Positions 14,678 through 23,780 of a stretch of 35,149 nt of DNA are shown here, piece after piece. Made by a program: the position numbers and the translations under genes. The notes beneath the pieces were generated by a model. That model saw only the letters and a program-made list of their open reading frames with translations. It did not search any database and was not told the origin of the DNA. How positions within the stretch are numbered: the stretch's first letter is position 1; each line of letters starts with the position of its first letter. Source of the DNA: an uncultured Collinsella sp. (GTDB lineage: Bacteria > Actinomycetota > Coriobacteriia > Coriobacteriales > Coriobacteriaceae). The DNA lies in NCBI GenBank assembly GCA_900549455.1, contig UROM01000008.1, forward strand, positions 1 to 35,149, written 5' to 3'.

Positions 14678-17600
14678 ATGGCGAACACCCAGAACTATAT
14701 TAACCACCTGCTGCAGAACACCGGCATTACGCCGGCGTGTAGCGAAGAAGAGCGCTTGGCTGCCGAAGATATCGCTCAAATTTTCCGCAACCACGGCTTT
14801 GATCCCGAGGTGCAGGAGTTTAATGCTCCCGCGCCGAGCAGGATGGCGTTTGCCGTTACGGGCATTCTGACATTTGCTGGTGCCCTACTTATGGGCATTG
14901 GCGGCGGTATCGGTTTAGTCGGCACCCTGTTGGCCGTTGTCGGAGCCGTGCTCTATGTGCTCGAGCGAACCGGTCGTCCCGTGATCTCGCGCCTGGGAAA
15001 GACCGGTGTGAGCCAAAATGTCATCGCCTATCACAAGGCCTCGGGCCCGCTTGCGTCTCCGCGCAACCGTCCGGTCGTCGTGGTGGCCCACTATGATTCC
15101 CCCCGTGCCGAGCTCCTTGCTCGCGAGCCCTACGCTCCGTATCGCGCGCTCATCGCCAAGTTCCTGCCTGTCGCCACGATCGTGCCCGCAGCTGTTGCCA
15201 TCCTGCGTATCCTGCCGCTCCCCGGCGTGCTCAAGGTGCTGCTGTGGGTTGTCGCGATTTTGGCCTCCCTTGTGGCACTGGCCAACGCCGCCAATATCAT
15301 CTCCAACCGTTTTGCGCTTCCCTACACGTCTGGCGCGGTGTGCAACAAGTCCTCTGTTGCCGCCATGCTCGGTGTCATGGACAACGTTGCCCCCTATCAG
15401 GGCGAAAACGAGTTCCCCGACGACATTCCATTCGATACCTATTTTGGCGAGCAGAAGCGTCGCGCCGAGGAAATGGCGCGCGCGGCGGCCGAGTATGCCG
15501 CGGCCCAGCAGCAAAACGACTACGGCAATACTGTCGAATACGAAGAGCCTTCCTATACCGAGGACGAGTTTGGCCAGCCGGTCGCTCCCGAGGGCGAGCA
15601 GGGCGAGGCTTTTAATGAGCAAATTGAGGAATTCGAAGGTGCCCCTGCTGACGAGACCTCGATTGGCATCATCGCACCCGAGGCTCAGGTCCAAGATGTT
15701 CCAGCCGAAGAGCCCGTCGCGGACGAGTCCGCTGCCGAGTCAACAGAGGAGCCTGCCGCGGCTGAGCAGGCCGAGCCCGAGCCCAAGCTTTATCGCAATG
15801 CCGCCGGTAACATCCGATTTGGTTCGGATGCCATCCGTGCCCTGGGCATGCTCCCCGAGTCCTGCACACTCGATTACGAAGAGGGCGAGGAGCCGACGTT
15901 TGAGCCTGTGCCCCAGCCCAATCCGGTCGTGGCTGCTCAGCCCGATGATGCCAACGGCATCGAGGCGGAGACCGACGCAGAGCCCACTATCGATTCCGCA
16001 GCCGGTCTGGACGTCATGGCGCCTGCCCCGGCGCCCGAGGAGCTCGATAATACCGAGGACGATTACGATGCATATCCGCAGCGCGTGTCCTATGAGAGCG
16101 ACACCGATTTCTCTGCCGAGCTTCCGGTGACGACGCACCATGCCGACATCGCTTCCGCGTTTTCTTCGTTCGGTGCCAGTGCCTCCCATTTCTTTAAGGG
16201 GGCATTCGAAAAGGGCAAGAAGCTCGTCGACGACTTTGAGGAAAAGCGCGCTGTTGCTCGCGAGGCGGCCGAGCGCGAGGCTGTGGCCCAACAACAGGCG
16301 GCCGAGGCCGAGCGTGAGCGCGCTGCACAGGAATTTGAGCAAAACGACGCTGAACAGCCGGTATCCGTTGATGTTGCCGACGCCACGACGTCTTTCGAGG
16401 CGCCGCAGCCTTCGTCCGCGGATGCTGCCGAGGAGACGACGACCTTCGAAACCCAACAGCCGATCGACAGTACTGTGTCGTTCGATACCACGATGACGTT
16501 TGAGAAGCAGGGCACCGCTATCGCCGAGCCCCTTTCCGCTCCTGTCGAGGACGAGCCTGCTGCGCCCGATACGGTCGAGAATCAATCCGCGGCGGAACAG
16601 GTCGCTGCGGACAGCTCCGAGCAAGAGCCTGAGCCCGTGGTCCCCGAAGCTCCGCAGACGGATGAGTCGAGGCCCTACTCTACGCAGATCTTTACCATGC
16701 CCGCACCGAGCGATCCCAGCGCCACGGTTGCCAACGCTGTTCCGTCGCAGACCGAGACGGTCGATGCTCTGATGGCTCAGATTTCGTCTCAGGCGTCGCC
16801 GCGCCCGAACATGAACGTTCCCGACCCGGCATCCGCGCCGGCTCCCATGCCCTCTGCGTCTCCGCTGGCCTCGGTCCCCGATCCTTCGATGCCTTCGATG
16901 CAGCAGGCCAATGTCGCCTCGCGCACCTCGCTGTTCGACCTTCCCGACCCTTCGGCTCAGGTCAACGATCCCTTCGCGACGGCACAGGGTCCCGAGCCCA
17001 CATCGGCTCCGGTTGTTCCTCCCATGCCGGCCACCACGGATGTTCAGCCGTTTGAGACTATCTCGGCTCCTGCCGCTTCGAGCGCTAAGCCGCAAAAGCG
17101 CGGCTTGGGAGGTCTGTTTGGTCGCAAAAAGAAAAACGAGCAGGGCAGCATGAGCGATTGGCTTGGCGTCGAGGATGATTACGACGCCAAAAAGTCTGGT
17201 CGCGGCATCGGCTCGTGGGATAACTTCGAGGATGATGACGACGGCTGGAAGGGTGGCGCCACGTCTTCCGATGGAGCTTCCGCCGAGGATATGCTCGCTG
17301 CCGTTGCCTCCATGGGCGATGACGAGCTGCTTGGCCACGACATCTGGTTTGTGGCTACAGGCGCTTCCGATTGCGACGGCGCCGGCATGAAGGCGTTCCT
17401 GGCCGAACATCGCGACAAGCTCCGCGGCGTGTTCTTTATCAACCTTGAGTCCATTGGTGCCGGCAGGCTTTCGGTCGTGACGGTCGAGGGCGAGCAGCAG
17501 TTGCTCAAGGGTGACCGACGCATCATGAACCTGGTCAATAAAGTGTGCAAGTCGTTCCATGTCGATTGCGGTGCATTTGAGATGCCCTATGCCAAGACCG

Positions 17601-17767
17601 ACGCCTATGCTGCGCTCGAGGCAAGCCGACGCGCCCTTACCATTGCCGGCGTTGACGGTCCGCGTCTGGCGTGCGCTTACACCGAGGACGATCTGCCGCA
17701 CAACGTCAATCCGACAAATATCGCTACGGTGTCCGAGGTCGTGACCGAGGTCATTCGTCGTTCGTAG
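14678..17767 (+). CDS. Large membrane protein with split, probably inactive M28-peptidase-like domain
   Basis: The start is the ATG at 14678, after GGAG five bases upstream; the reading frame is open 150 bases further up without a better start. The protein has 1029 residues. N-terminal part: helix, then two membrane segments (about 50-95), the M28 signature HYDSP (H138, D140), two further membrane segments (about 165-210), and GAVCNKSSVAAML (219-231), which matches the family GAxDNASGVAALL. Residues about 240-880 are an acidic, Pro/Ala/Glu-rich, probably disordered insertion containing a Lys/Glu/Ala-rich helix and a basic patch (KRGLGGLFGRKKKN). The peptidase fold resumes at 887 and ends with H1008. 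The usual bridging Asp is Cys222, the catalytic Glu-Glu pair is Ser-Asp (897-898), and a metal Asp is E924. It may therefore be a non-catalytic membrane scaffold. Function is unknown. Confidence 0.8.
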   Translation: MANTQNYINHLLQNTGITPACSEEERLAAEDIAQIFRNHGFDPEVQEFNAPAPSRMAFAVTGILTFAGALLMGIGGGIGLVGTLLAVVGAVLYVLERTGRPVISRLGKTGVSQNVIAYHKASGPLASPRNRPVVVVAHYDSPRAELLAREPYAPYRALIAKFLPVATIVPAAVAILRILPLPGVLKVLLWVVAILASLVALANAANIISNRFALPYTSGAVCNKSSVAAMLGVMDNVAPYQGENEFPDDIPFDTYFGEQKRRAEEMARAAAEYAAAQQQNDYGNTVEYEEPSYTEDEFGQPVAPEGEQGEAFNEQIEEFEGAPADETSIGIIAPEAQVQDVPAEEPVADESAAESTEEPAAAEQAEPEPKLYRNAAGNIRFGSDAIRALGMLPESCTLDYEEGEEPTFEPVPQPNPVVAAQPDDANGIEAETDAEPTIDSAAGLDVMAPAPAPEELDNTEDDYDAYPQRVSYESDTDFSAELPVTTHHADIASAFSSFGASASHFFKGAFEKGKKLVDDFEEKRAVAREAAEREAVAQQQAAEAERERAAQEFEQNDAEQPVSVDVADATTSFEAPQPSSADAAEETTTFETQQPIDSTVSFDTTMTFEKQGTAIAEPLSAPVEDEPAAPDTVENQSAAEQVAADSSEQEPEPVVPEAPQTDESRPYSTQIFTMPAPSDPSATVANAVPSQTETVDALMAQISSQASPRPNMNVPDPASAPAPMPSASPLASVPDPSMPSMQQANVASRTSLFDLPDPSAQVNDPFATAQGPEPTSAPVVPPMPATTDVQPFETISAPAASSAKPQKRGLGGLFGRKKKNEQGSMSDWLGVEDDYDAKKSGRGIGSWDNFEDDDDGWKGGATSSDGASAEDMLAAVASMGDDELLGHDIWFVATGASDCDGAGMKAFLAEHRDKLRGVFFINLESIGAGRLSVVTVEGEQQLLKGDRRIMNLVNKVCKSFHVDCGAFEMPYAKTDAYAALEASRRALTIAGVDGPRLACAYTEDDLPHNVNPTNIATVSEVVTEVIRRS

Positions 17768-17788
17768 GTTGACCTCTAAGGAGTCTGC

Positions 17789-18007
17789 GTGTTTTCGTAC
17801 ATCAAGCGCCACTGGCCCATCTATCTCATCTTGGCCCTGATCGCCATTGCCCTTGGTTTTGGGGCCGCGTATATCGTGGGTGTTAAAGGCTCAACGCCCG
17901 AGTCCACGATTAGCGAAGAAGTGGAGCACGAGCAGAGTTTGGGAGCCGATGGCATCTCCGAGTCCGAACAAGCGCTCATCGACGGTGGGTCTGCATCTGG
18001 GGAATAG
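17789..18007 (+). CDS. Small single-span membrane protein
   Basis: The 72-residue protein starts at GTG 17789 with AAGGAG (17778-17783) upstream. It has one membrane helix (about 9-32, WPIYLILALIAIALGFGAAYI) and an acidic, Ser/Glu-rich C-terminal tail. It lies 21 bases after the M28-like gene and before a strong terminator, so it is likely the last gene of that transcript. No family is recognised. Confidence 0.7.
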   Translation: MFSYIKRHWPIYLILALIAIALGFGAAYIVGVKGSTPESTISEEVEHEQSLGADGISESEQALIDGGSASGE

Positions 18008-18024
18008 CCATTTCGCCATGCACG

Positions 18025-18062
18025 AAAAAGAGGCGAGCCGGGAGACGGGCTCGCCTCTTTTT
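18025..18062. terminator. Bidirectional terminator
   Basis: A perfect 15-bp stem, AAAAAGAGGCGAGCC (18025-18039) with GGCTCGCCTCTTTTT (18048-18062), around an eight-base loop. The A- and T-runs on the two sides make it work in both directions, ending the small membrane gene and the adhesin gene. Confidence 0.95.
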
Positions 18063-18068
18063 ATTGCG

Positions 18069-21000
18069 TCAGCGACGTTTCGACGCCAGCTTTAGATGGG
18101 CAAACCAGATTGCCGCGGCGCCGGAGGTCATGAAGGCGGTGAGGCAGGCGACGATGGGAAGGGACCCCGTTGCAGGTAAATCTTGCGGTCTGGCGCATCG
18201 CTGGATGATGCGATCCTCGTCATGTGATTCAAGGTTGCTACCGCCGCCATTGCGACAGAGGTCAACGCGAGCGCTGTTGGCGAGTGCGGTCTGGGGTGTG
18301 TAAGACGATGCGGCCTGCATATGGATGACGGCGCCGTGAATATCCGAGTCAAGGACGGCGTTCACATCATCAAGGTCGTCATGCTCGTTTTTGAGGTCCT
18401 CGCGGGTCCAAGATTCTGCAGTGTCTCTTGTCGTGAAATCGGCCGATACTGCCCCGTACTCAAGACGAACGCCTGTGATGGTGGTGCCGCCCAAAAGAGC
18501 GAGTTCTTTTGCCTCGAGGGTGACTGATTTCGTTGTTGGAATATCTGCTTTCCAAAGATGCCAATTGCTGTAATCGACTATGCGCAAATCGTCGCCTAGG
18601 AGATTTTTGACTTCATCCGTTTCGAGCCAGGGGTTGTCATGCCCGTCGCTGAGCGTTGCGTTGACCTGTTCGCCCGTATCGGTGCCTCCCGCTGGCGACG
18701 TTCGATACCACACGTTGCAAAGACCGTCGAAATCTCCGGCGGCAATAAGGGTTTCAATGGCAACAAGTTTCGCTGCGCCATCTTTGGCACACTCGAGATC
18801 GTCTGTGATGGTGAATTCATCAACCCAGGTACTCGACTCATTTTTAGCATCGAGCGTATAGGAGAAGGAGCCGTCCGTATCGGATTGTGTCACCGCTCGG
18901 TTTTTGCCATCACCATTGGCGACGAGACCCTTACCGATAGGGCGGGCGATCTCTTGCCGCTTGTCGACTCTGCCCTCGACCTCGATGGGTGTGTCCTTCA
19001 TGGACGCCGCCTGCACTTCTCCCGTCGCTTTAATTTCAAACGTCATGTCTTGAGCGAGGTCGTAGGTGCGCGGGGACATCATTTCGCGCAGGATGTAGGT
19101 GCCGGGTGAAAGATGCTCGATGCGATGCGGCTTGTCAGAAGAGGTCCAAGCGTCAATTTCGGTTCCGTCAGCATCGTGGAGGGAGAGCCTGGCGCCTTCC
19201 ACTTCTTGGTTGCCCGTCAGATCGACTTTGGAGATGTCGATTTTGGTGTAGTCGTTAGAAACGTCGAGGTGCACATTGATCACGGGTGTTTCCTGGTCGG
19301 TATATGACAGCTTGACGGCGTGGGTGCTTTGGTCGAGCAGGTATCCTTCGGGTGCCTGCGCCTCGATAACCTCATAGTTGGCTGTTCCGCACCCCAGTGA
19401 AAGATGATTTGCGCACGCAAATCCCCGCTCGTCGGTCGTGATGGTGGTGACGGTTTCGCCGTCCAGGGCAACAATGCTGCCGTCGGGGCGCACGATATCG
19501 CCCGCGGCGCGGATATCAAAAACAGCGCCGGCAAGGGCGTGTCCGTCTACGGTATCGTTCTTAACGATCTCGATGCTTCCTGTTGCCGCGTCGTCGTTAA
19601 ACGAGGCGACCGCGACGGGCGTTAAGTTCATGTCGGCGGGAATCGTTATCTCCAGATCTTCTCCAACAAGATACGGTTCCTTGGCGGAAATCTCTCGTAT
19701 GTAATACGTGCCCGGGTTAAGCGATTCGGGTAGGGTGACGGTGCCGGTTTCATCGGACGTAAAGGTATTCATAACGGTATGGGCGGGATGCCAGGATGTT
19801 TGCGAGATGGGCTCACGGTTACCATTGAGCAGCTGAAAGGTGAACCCGGCGAGTGGTACGGCGGATCCAGTCTGAGCATCGCGCTTCACGATTTGAAGAT
19901 GTGTCGACAGGGCGTGGTTGTCTACGATGTACTGAAGTTCTGCGCCGTCCGAGATCTGCTCTGCCGTGATGGTCCATTCCCCTGCCTGCTTAAAGCCGTC
20001 GGGCACGGTGCCGGCAACCTCACGAACGGTGTAGCCGGCACGGTCATACGGTATGGTTCCGCTGACGCCATCGGGGCGCCCTCCTGCGCCAAACCATGCT
20101 CCAGCCTGGTCTTTGGTCGATGCGAAGCCGTAGATATTGGTGGTCAGCGTTCCAACAACCTGCTGCGAAGTGTTGCTTACCACTTCAAAGACCACGCCTT
20201 CCGCCGGCTGCTCTATACCAGACCCATCGCTATTGCCGTAGTCCTTGAACTTTGAAATCTCAAGGTCAAAAGCGATAGGGGTGTTGGGGATGCGGCGCTC
20301 GAGCTCAACGACGCCTACGTCTCCGAGCTGGTCGGCCCCGATGGTGTAGCTCCAGGTTTCATCGGAGGGCAGATAGCCCTCGGGAGCTCTCGACTCATAG
20401 ATGGTAAAGGTGCCCAGGGGGATGTCGGTAAGTATTGCCCAGCCGTCCTCATCCGTCGTGAGGGTGTGCGTCCAGCCCGGGGTAGACTGTGAGACGCAGG
20501 TGAACTCAGCGCCGGCAAGTGACGCGCCGACTTGAGGACCTGCCCCTGTCGCGGCATCGACCTTTGCGATGCGCAGGGTAATGGTACCGGGTTGCTCATC
20601 GATGACGACATTCCCGCCATCATTGCTGGTGGAAAAGGCGATGCGGTCACTCCTGGGGATATAACCCGCCGGAGCTTTGGTTTCGACCAGATAATATGCC
20701 GTGTTGGGCAAAAGTGTCGCCTGTGCGCGACCGCTGCTGTCCATCTTGATGGTAGCAACGCGTGTGTCGCCTGCATTTTCAAAGATATCGAAGGTCGCGC
20801 CATCGAGCTTGTAGATGCCGTTTCCGGCGGTGATGTCGGCTTTGGACGACTGTTTTTGGAACGATACGGAGACGGCGGGCAAAACGTAGAGCATGTCCTG
20901 ATGTCGGCCCTCGCTCGAGACCGGGCCGTGATAGCGCCTGGCCCGATGCGGAGCTGCCTTAATGGATCCAGACTTGGCGCTGTCGTAGAGCCAACGTGCT

Positions 21001-21500
21001 GCCGCTACGGCCTCGGTGTTTTCGTAAAATCTGCCGCTCCTGGCAACTCCCTGGCTATTTGTATACGAATAGGTGCCGTCGGGGCGTGTGGTTCCGCTGA
21101 GCATCCATACGGCAATTTGGGTGGCGGCACGAGCGAGGTCCGGCGACAGATTGTGACCGCCAAAGGATGTATTTGAGGGGTATCCGTGGCAGACGATGGC
21201 GGCAAACTCGTCATCGAGCCACGTCCAACCTTGGTTATATGCGCGCCAAGATCCTCCCGGTTTGCTGGGGGCGGGGCAATCTTGGTTCATACAGTATGAA
21301 ATCGAAGCGTCCTGTGCTTCGTATTTGCCGACACCAAAGGGACCACAAGCGTCGCTTATGGTACGGAAATTAAGGGCGTCACTCCCATCGACGGCGAGCG
21401 CGGTCCCTGGGGCTAGGCAGCCGATCAGAAAAAAGAGGAGCAGGAGCAGCGGACCTGTTGCGATTGCGCTGTGGACAGAGTGCGTGGGTGCGTTGGACAT
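18069..21500 (-). CDS. LPXTG-anchored thioester/SpaA-domain adhesin
   Basis: The 1143-residue surface protein has a signal peptide (hydrophobic 16-30, likely cleavage after ALA at 36). A thioester domain follows: Cys70 in SISYCMN and Gln128 in ATQIAVW are the expected crosslinking pair for covalent attachment to host amines. About six SpaA/Cna-B-like domains follow (roughly 210-300, 306-400, 411-530, 535-635, 640-745, 750-840). Each has a terminal E-box such as LVETKAPAGY, IYESRAPEGY or VIEAQAPEGY, whose Glu supports internal Lys-Asn isopeptide bonds. A 250-residue domain of unclear type comes next, and then LPATG (1108-1112), a hydrophobic span and KRR, the sortase signal. AAGGAG lies upstream of the ATG. 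No sortase gene is present in the window, and it appears monocistronic. Confidence 0.93.
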   Translation of the reverse strand: MSNAPTHSVHSAIATGPLLLLLFFLIGCLAPGTALAVDGSDALNFRTISDACGPFGVGKYEAQDASISYCMNQDCPAPSKPGGSWRAYNQGWTWLDDEFAAIVCHGYPSNTSFGGHNLSPDLARAATQIAVWMLSGTTRPDGTYSYTNSQGVARSGRFYENTEAVAAARWLYDSAKSGSIKAAPHRARRYHGPVSSEGRHQDMLYVLPAVSVSFQKQSSKADITAGNGIYKLDGATFDIFENAGDTRVATIKMDSSGRAQATLLPNTAYYLVETKAPAGYIPRSDRIAFSTSNDGGNVVIDEQPGTITLRIAKVDAATGAGPQVGASLAGAEFTCVSQSTPGWTHTLTTDEDGWAILTDIPLGTFTIYESRAPEGYLPSDETWSYTIGADQLGDVGVVELERRIPNTPIAFDLEISKFKDYGNSDGSGIEQPAEGVVFEVVSNTSQQVVGTLTTNIYGFASTKDQAGAWFGAGGRPDGVSGTIPYDRAGYTVREVAGTVPDGFKQAGEWTITAEQISDGAELQYIVDNHALSTHLQIVKRDAQTGSAVPLAGFTFQLLNGNREPISQTSWHPAHTVMNTFTSDETGTVTLPESLNPGTYYIREISAKEPYLVGEDLEITIPADMNLTPVAVASFNDDAATGSIEIVKNDTVDGHALAGAVFDIRAAGDIVRPDGSIVALDGETVTTITTDERGFACANHLSLGCGTANYEVIEAQAPEGYLLDQSTHAVKLSYTDQETPVINVHLDVSNDYTKIDISKVDLTGNQEVEGARLSLHDADGTEIDAWTSSDKPHRIEHLSPGTYILREMMSPRTYDLAQDMTFEIKATGEVQAASMKDTPIEVEGRVDKRQEIARPIGKGLVANGDGKNRAVTQSDTDGSFSYTLDAKNESSTWVDEFTITDDLECAKDGAAKLVAIETLIAAGDFDGLCNVWYRTSPAGGTDTGEQVNATLSDGHDNPWLETDEVKNLLGDDLRIVDYSNWHLWKADIPTTKSVTLEAKELALLGGTTITGVRLEYGAVSADFTTRDTAESWTREDLKNEHDDLDDVNAVLDSDIHGAVIHMQAASSYTPQTALANSARVDLCRNGGGSNLESHDEDRIIQRCARPQDLPATGSLPIVACLTAFMTSGAAAIWFAHLKLASKRR

Positions 21501-21797
21501 GGCTGCTCCTTATCCCTCGTGCGCCGCACGGGGAGGCTGCGGCGCGTAGGATGAGGCTACCGCCATGGTTCATGCGGGTAAGTACCAGAAGCTGACCAAA
21601 AGCTTGCCCGATATCTGACAAATGGCGCCTACGAAAGACAATGGAATAAATCTGCAGGTAGACAATGGTAAATAAAAGAGCCTACAGGTCCTCATCTACA
21701 CAATTGGCCTATTTTTAGGAGGATTCTCCATAGCTAAAACAAGTATCGTCACCCTTGTATCGAACAAGACAACCGCGTTATACTATCCCCCACATAT
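21501..21797. promoter_or_regulatory. Intergenic region with tRNA-Gly promoter
   Basis: The tRNA-Gly promoter is TTGTAT (21755-21760), an 18-base gap, and TATACT (21779-21784), giving a start near 21791. The remainder is upstream of the adhesin. It contains two copies of AGACAATGG about 24 bases apart (near 21637 and 21661) and no clear minus-strand promoter. No gene is seen. Confidence 0.7.
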
Positions 21798-21872
21798 GCG
21801 GGCATCGCCAAGTGGTAAGGCATCAGCTTCCCAAGCTGACACTCGCGGGTTCGAGTCCCGTTGCCCGCTCCA
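21798..21872 (+). tRNA. tRNA-Gly (CCC)
   Basis: A complete tRNA with the acceptor stem GCGGGCA/TGCCCGC, discriminator T and encoded CCA. The anticodon stem TCAGC/GCTGA encloses TTCCCAA, giving anticodon CCC for glycine. The T-arm contains GGTTCGAGTCC. Confidence 0.97.
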
Positions 21873-21883
21873 GTTAAAAGCAC

Positions 21884-21916
21884 AAGCACGGCACCATTAC
21901 GGTGCCGTGCTTTTTT
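21884..21916 (+). terminator. Terminator of tRNA-Gly
   Basis: Stem AAGCACGGCACC (21884-21895) pairs with GGTGCCGTGCTT (21901-21912) around ATTAC, followed by a T-run (21911-21916). Confidence 0.93.
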
Positions 21917-21921
21917 CAATA

Positions 21922-22064
21922 AAGTGCCGGGACTCGAACCCGCCAGGGTGTGAGCGTAAAGCAAACGCGAAGCGTTTGCAGCGAGCAGGCGAAGGCGCCG
22001 GCAGGCGCCTAAAGCCGGTGCGTATTTGCGAAGCAAATACGCGGACGTCCCGTTGCCCGCTCCA
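21922..22064. repeat. Hairpin-rich module ending in a copy of the tRNA-Gly 3' end
   Basis: The module opens with a T-arm-like sequence in inverted orientation (GGGACTCGAACCCG, near 21930). Three hairpins follow: GCAAACGC-GAA-GCGTTTGC (21961-21979), AGGCGCC-GGCA-GGCGCCT (21993-22010) and a perfect 10-bp GCGTATTTGC-GAA-GCAAATACGC (22020-22042). It closes with GTCCCGTTGCCCGCTCCA (22047-22064), identical over 18 bases to the end of the real tRNA (21855-21872). The piece is non-coding. A similar layout follows tRNA-Lys. Confidence 0.8.
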
Positions 22065-22141
22065 CCGGGCACGAGAGACGCGGGGACGGCCAATTCAACA
22101 AAGTTTTCCCCACCGTCTCCGCGAATCCGGCAGGCGACCGC

Positions 22142-22180
22142 AGCCGGTGCGGATTTGCGAAGCAAATACGCGGACGTCCC
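22142..22180 (+). repeat. Second copy of the 39-bp hairpin repeat
   Basis: These 39 bases match 22013-22051 at 38 positions, including the GAA-loop hairpin (22149-22171, one unpaired position). The sequence after it (CCATGGCCGCTCTT) looks like a decayed version of the tRNA-Gly end. The rest of 22065-22295 holds only a -10-like TACAAT (22246-22251) before purB. Confidence 0.75.
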
Positions 22181-22295
22181 CATGGCCGCTCTTGCGGCAA
22201 AATGTTAGGTTAATGCCTGCTGCCCATACTTGCACCTGCGCACGGTACAATGGTTGAGTTACGACCAACGTGCCAATAACCAAAAAGGAGCCGCT

Positions 22296-23642
22296 ATGAT
22301 CGATCGCTATACCCGCCCGGAGATGGGACATATCTTCTCCCTCGAAAACAAGTACGCCATTTGGCAGGAGATCGAGGTCTTGGCCTGCGAGGCCCAGGCG
22401 GAGCTCGGCAAGATCGGTATTTCTAAAGACGAAGCCCAGTGGATCCGCGATCACGCTAACTTTGAGAAGGCAAAGGTCGATGAGATCGAGGAAGTCACGC
22501 GCCACGACGTTATTGCTTTCCTGACCAACATGAAGGAGTACATCGACGCCGATGTTCCTGAGGGCGACCCCAAGCCCAGCCGCTGGGTCCACTACGGCAT
22601 GACCAGTTCCGACCTGGGCGATACGGCTCTGTGCTACCAGCTCACCCAGGCCTGTGACCTGATCATCGAGGACGTCAAGAAGCTCGGCGAGATCTGCAAG
22701 CGTCGTGCCTTCGAGGAGCGCAACACACTCTGTGCCGGCCGTACTCATGGCATCCACGCCGAGCCGATGACCTTCGGTATGAAGTTTGGCTCTTGGGCCT
22801 GGGAGCTCAAGCGCGATCTGGACCGTCTCGAGGATGCCCGCAAGAACGTTGCCTTCGGTGCCATTTCGGGTGCTGTCGGCACCTACAGCTCCATCGAGCC
22901 GTTCGTCGAGGAGTACGTCTGCGAGCACTTGGGCCTGGTGCACGACCCGCTGTCCACGCAGGTCATCAGCCGCGACCATCACGCCTACCTCGCCGGCGTC
23001 CTTGCCACCACGGCGGCCACCTGCGAGCGCATCGCTACCGAGGTTCGCAATCTGCAGAAGACCGATACGCTCGAGGCCGAGGAGCCGTTCCGCAAGGGTC
23101 AAAAGGGCAGTTCCGCCATGCCGCACAAGCGCAACCCGATCACCATGGAGAAGGTCTGTGGCCTGTCGCGCATCGTGAAGTCCAACGCCCAGGTCGCCTT
23201 CGACAACGTCGCCCTGTGGCACGAGCGCGATATTTCGCACTCCTCTGCCGAGCGTGTCGCCCAGGCCGATAGTTTCATCGCGCTTGACCACATGTTCCAG
23301 TGCCTCATCCGCGTTATCGACGGCTTGCAGCTGTATCCGGCTCGCATGATGGCCAACCTCAACAAGACCCGCGGCCTTATCTTCTCCTCCAAGGTGCTGT
23401 TGGCCCTCGTCGACACTGGCATCACCCGCGAGGACGCCTACGCTATCGTGCAGGAAAACGCCATGGCCACCTGGCACGAAGTGCAGGATTGTGTCTCCGG
23501 TCCCACCTTTAAGGAGCGTCTCGAGGCCGATCCGCGCTGCACCGTCAGCCAGGAGAAGCTCGACGAGATCTTTGATCCGTGGGACTTCCTCACCCGCATC
23601 GACACGGTCTTCGGTCGCCTGGAGCAGCTGAGCTTCGAGTAG
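22296..23642 (+). CDS. purB: Adenylosuccinate lyase
   Basis: The 448-residue enzyme has the fumarase/aspartase-superfamily signature GSSAMPHKRNP, with SSDLGDTA and GRTHGIHAEPMTFG upstream. It cleaves SAICAR to AICAR and adenylosuccinate to AMP, releasing fumarate. The ATG at 22296 has AAAGGAG upstream; an extension to 22230 would run through non-conserved sequence. It is monocistronic with its own terminator. purC, whose product makes its substrate, lies about 7 kb downstream. Confidence 0.97.
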   Translation: MIDRYTRPEMGHIFSLENKYAIWQEIEVLACEAQAELGKIGISKDEAQWIRDHANFEKAKVDEIEEVTRHDVIAFLTNMKEYIDADVPEGDPKPSRWVHYGMTSSDLGDTALCYQLTQACDLIIEDVKKLGEICKRRAFEERNTLCAGRTHGIHAEPMTFGMKFGSWAWELKRDLDRLEDARKNVAFGAISGAVGTYSSIEPFVEEYVCEHLGLVHDPLSTQVISRDHHAYLAGVLATTAATCERIATEVRNLQKTDTLEAEEPFRKGQKGSSAMPHKRNPITMEKVCGLSRIVKSNAQVAFDNVALWHERDISHSSAERVAQADSFIALDHMFQCLIRVIDGLQLYPARMMANLNKTRGLIFSSKVLLALVDTGITREDAYAIVQENAMATWHEVQDCVSGPTFKERLEADPRCTVSQEKLDEIFDPWDFLTRIDTVFGRLEQLSFE

Positions 23643-23685
23643 GGTTAACCTAATTCGGCCGTTTGCGGATGCATTCCAACCTTTG

Positions 23686-23718
23686 GCGCCTTGCCCATCT
23701 TGGGTGAGGCGCTTTTTT
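23686..23718 (+). terminator. Terminator of purB
   Basis: Stem GCGCCTTGCCCA (23686-23697) pairs with TGGGTGAGGCGC (23701-23712) with two wobble pairs, then six T. Confidence 0.88.
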
Positions 23719-23780
23719 ATCGCCGCATCAGCCCCAGGTATACAATGAAATCCGACTGCTGTTTCGATGAAGGGAGGCTT

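Noticed and set aside
15740..17812. 690-codon minus-strand frame opposite the M28-like gene
   Set aside because: It is a shadow of the low-complexity G+C-rich plus-strand gene, with no domain and Arg/Gly/His-rich composition.
21922..22200. CRISPR array
   Set aside because: The repeats are two imperfect 39-mers with self-complementary hairpins and no regular spacers, and no cas gene is present.
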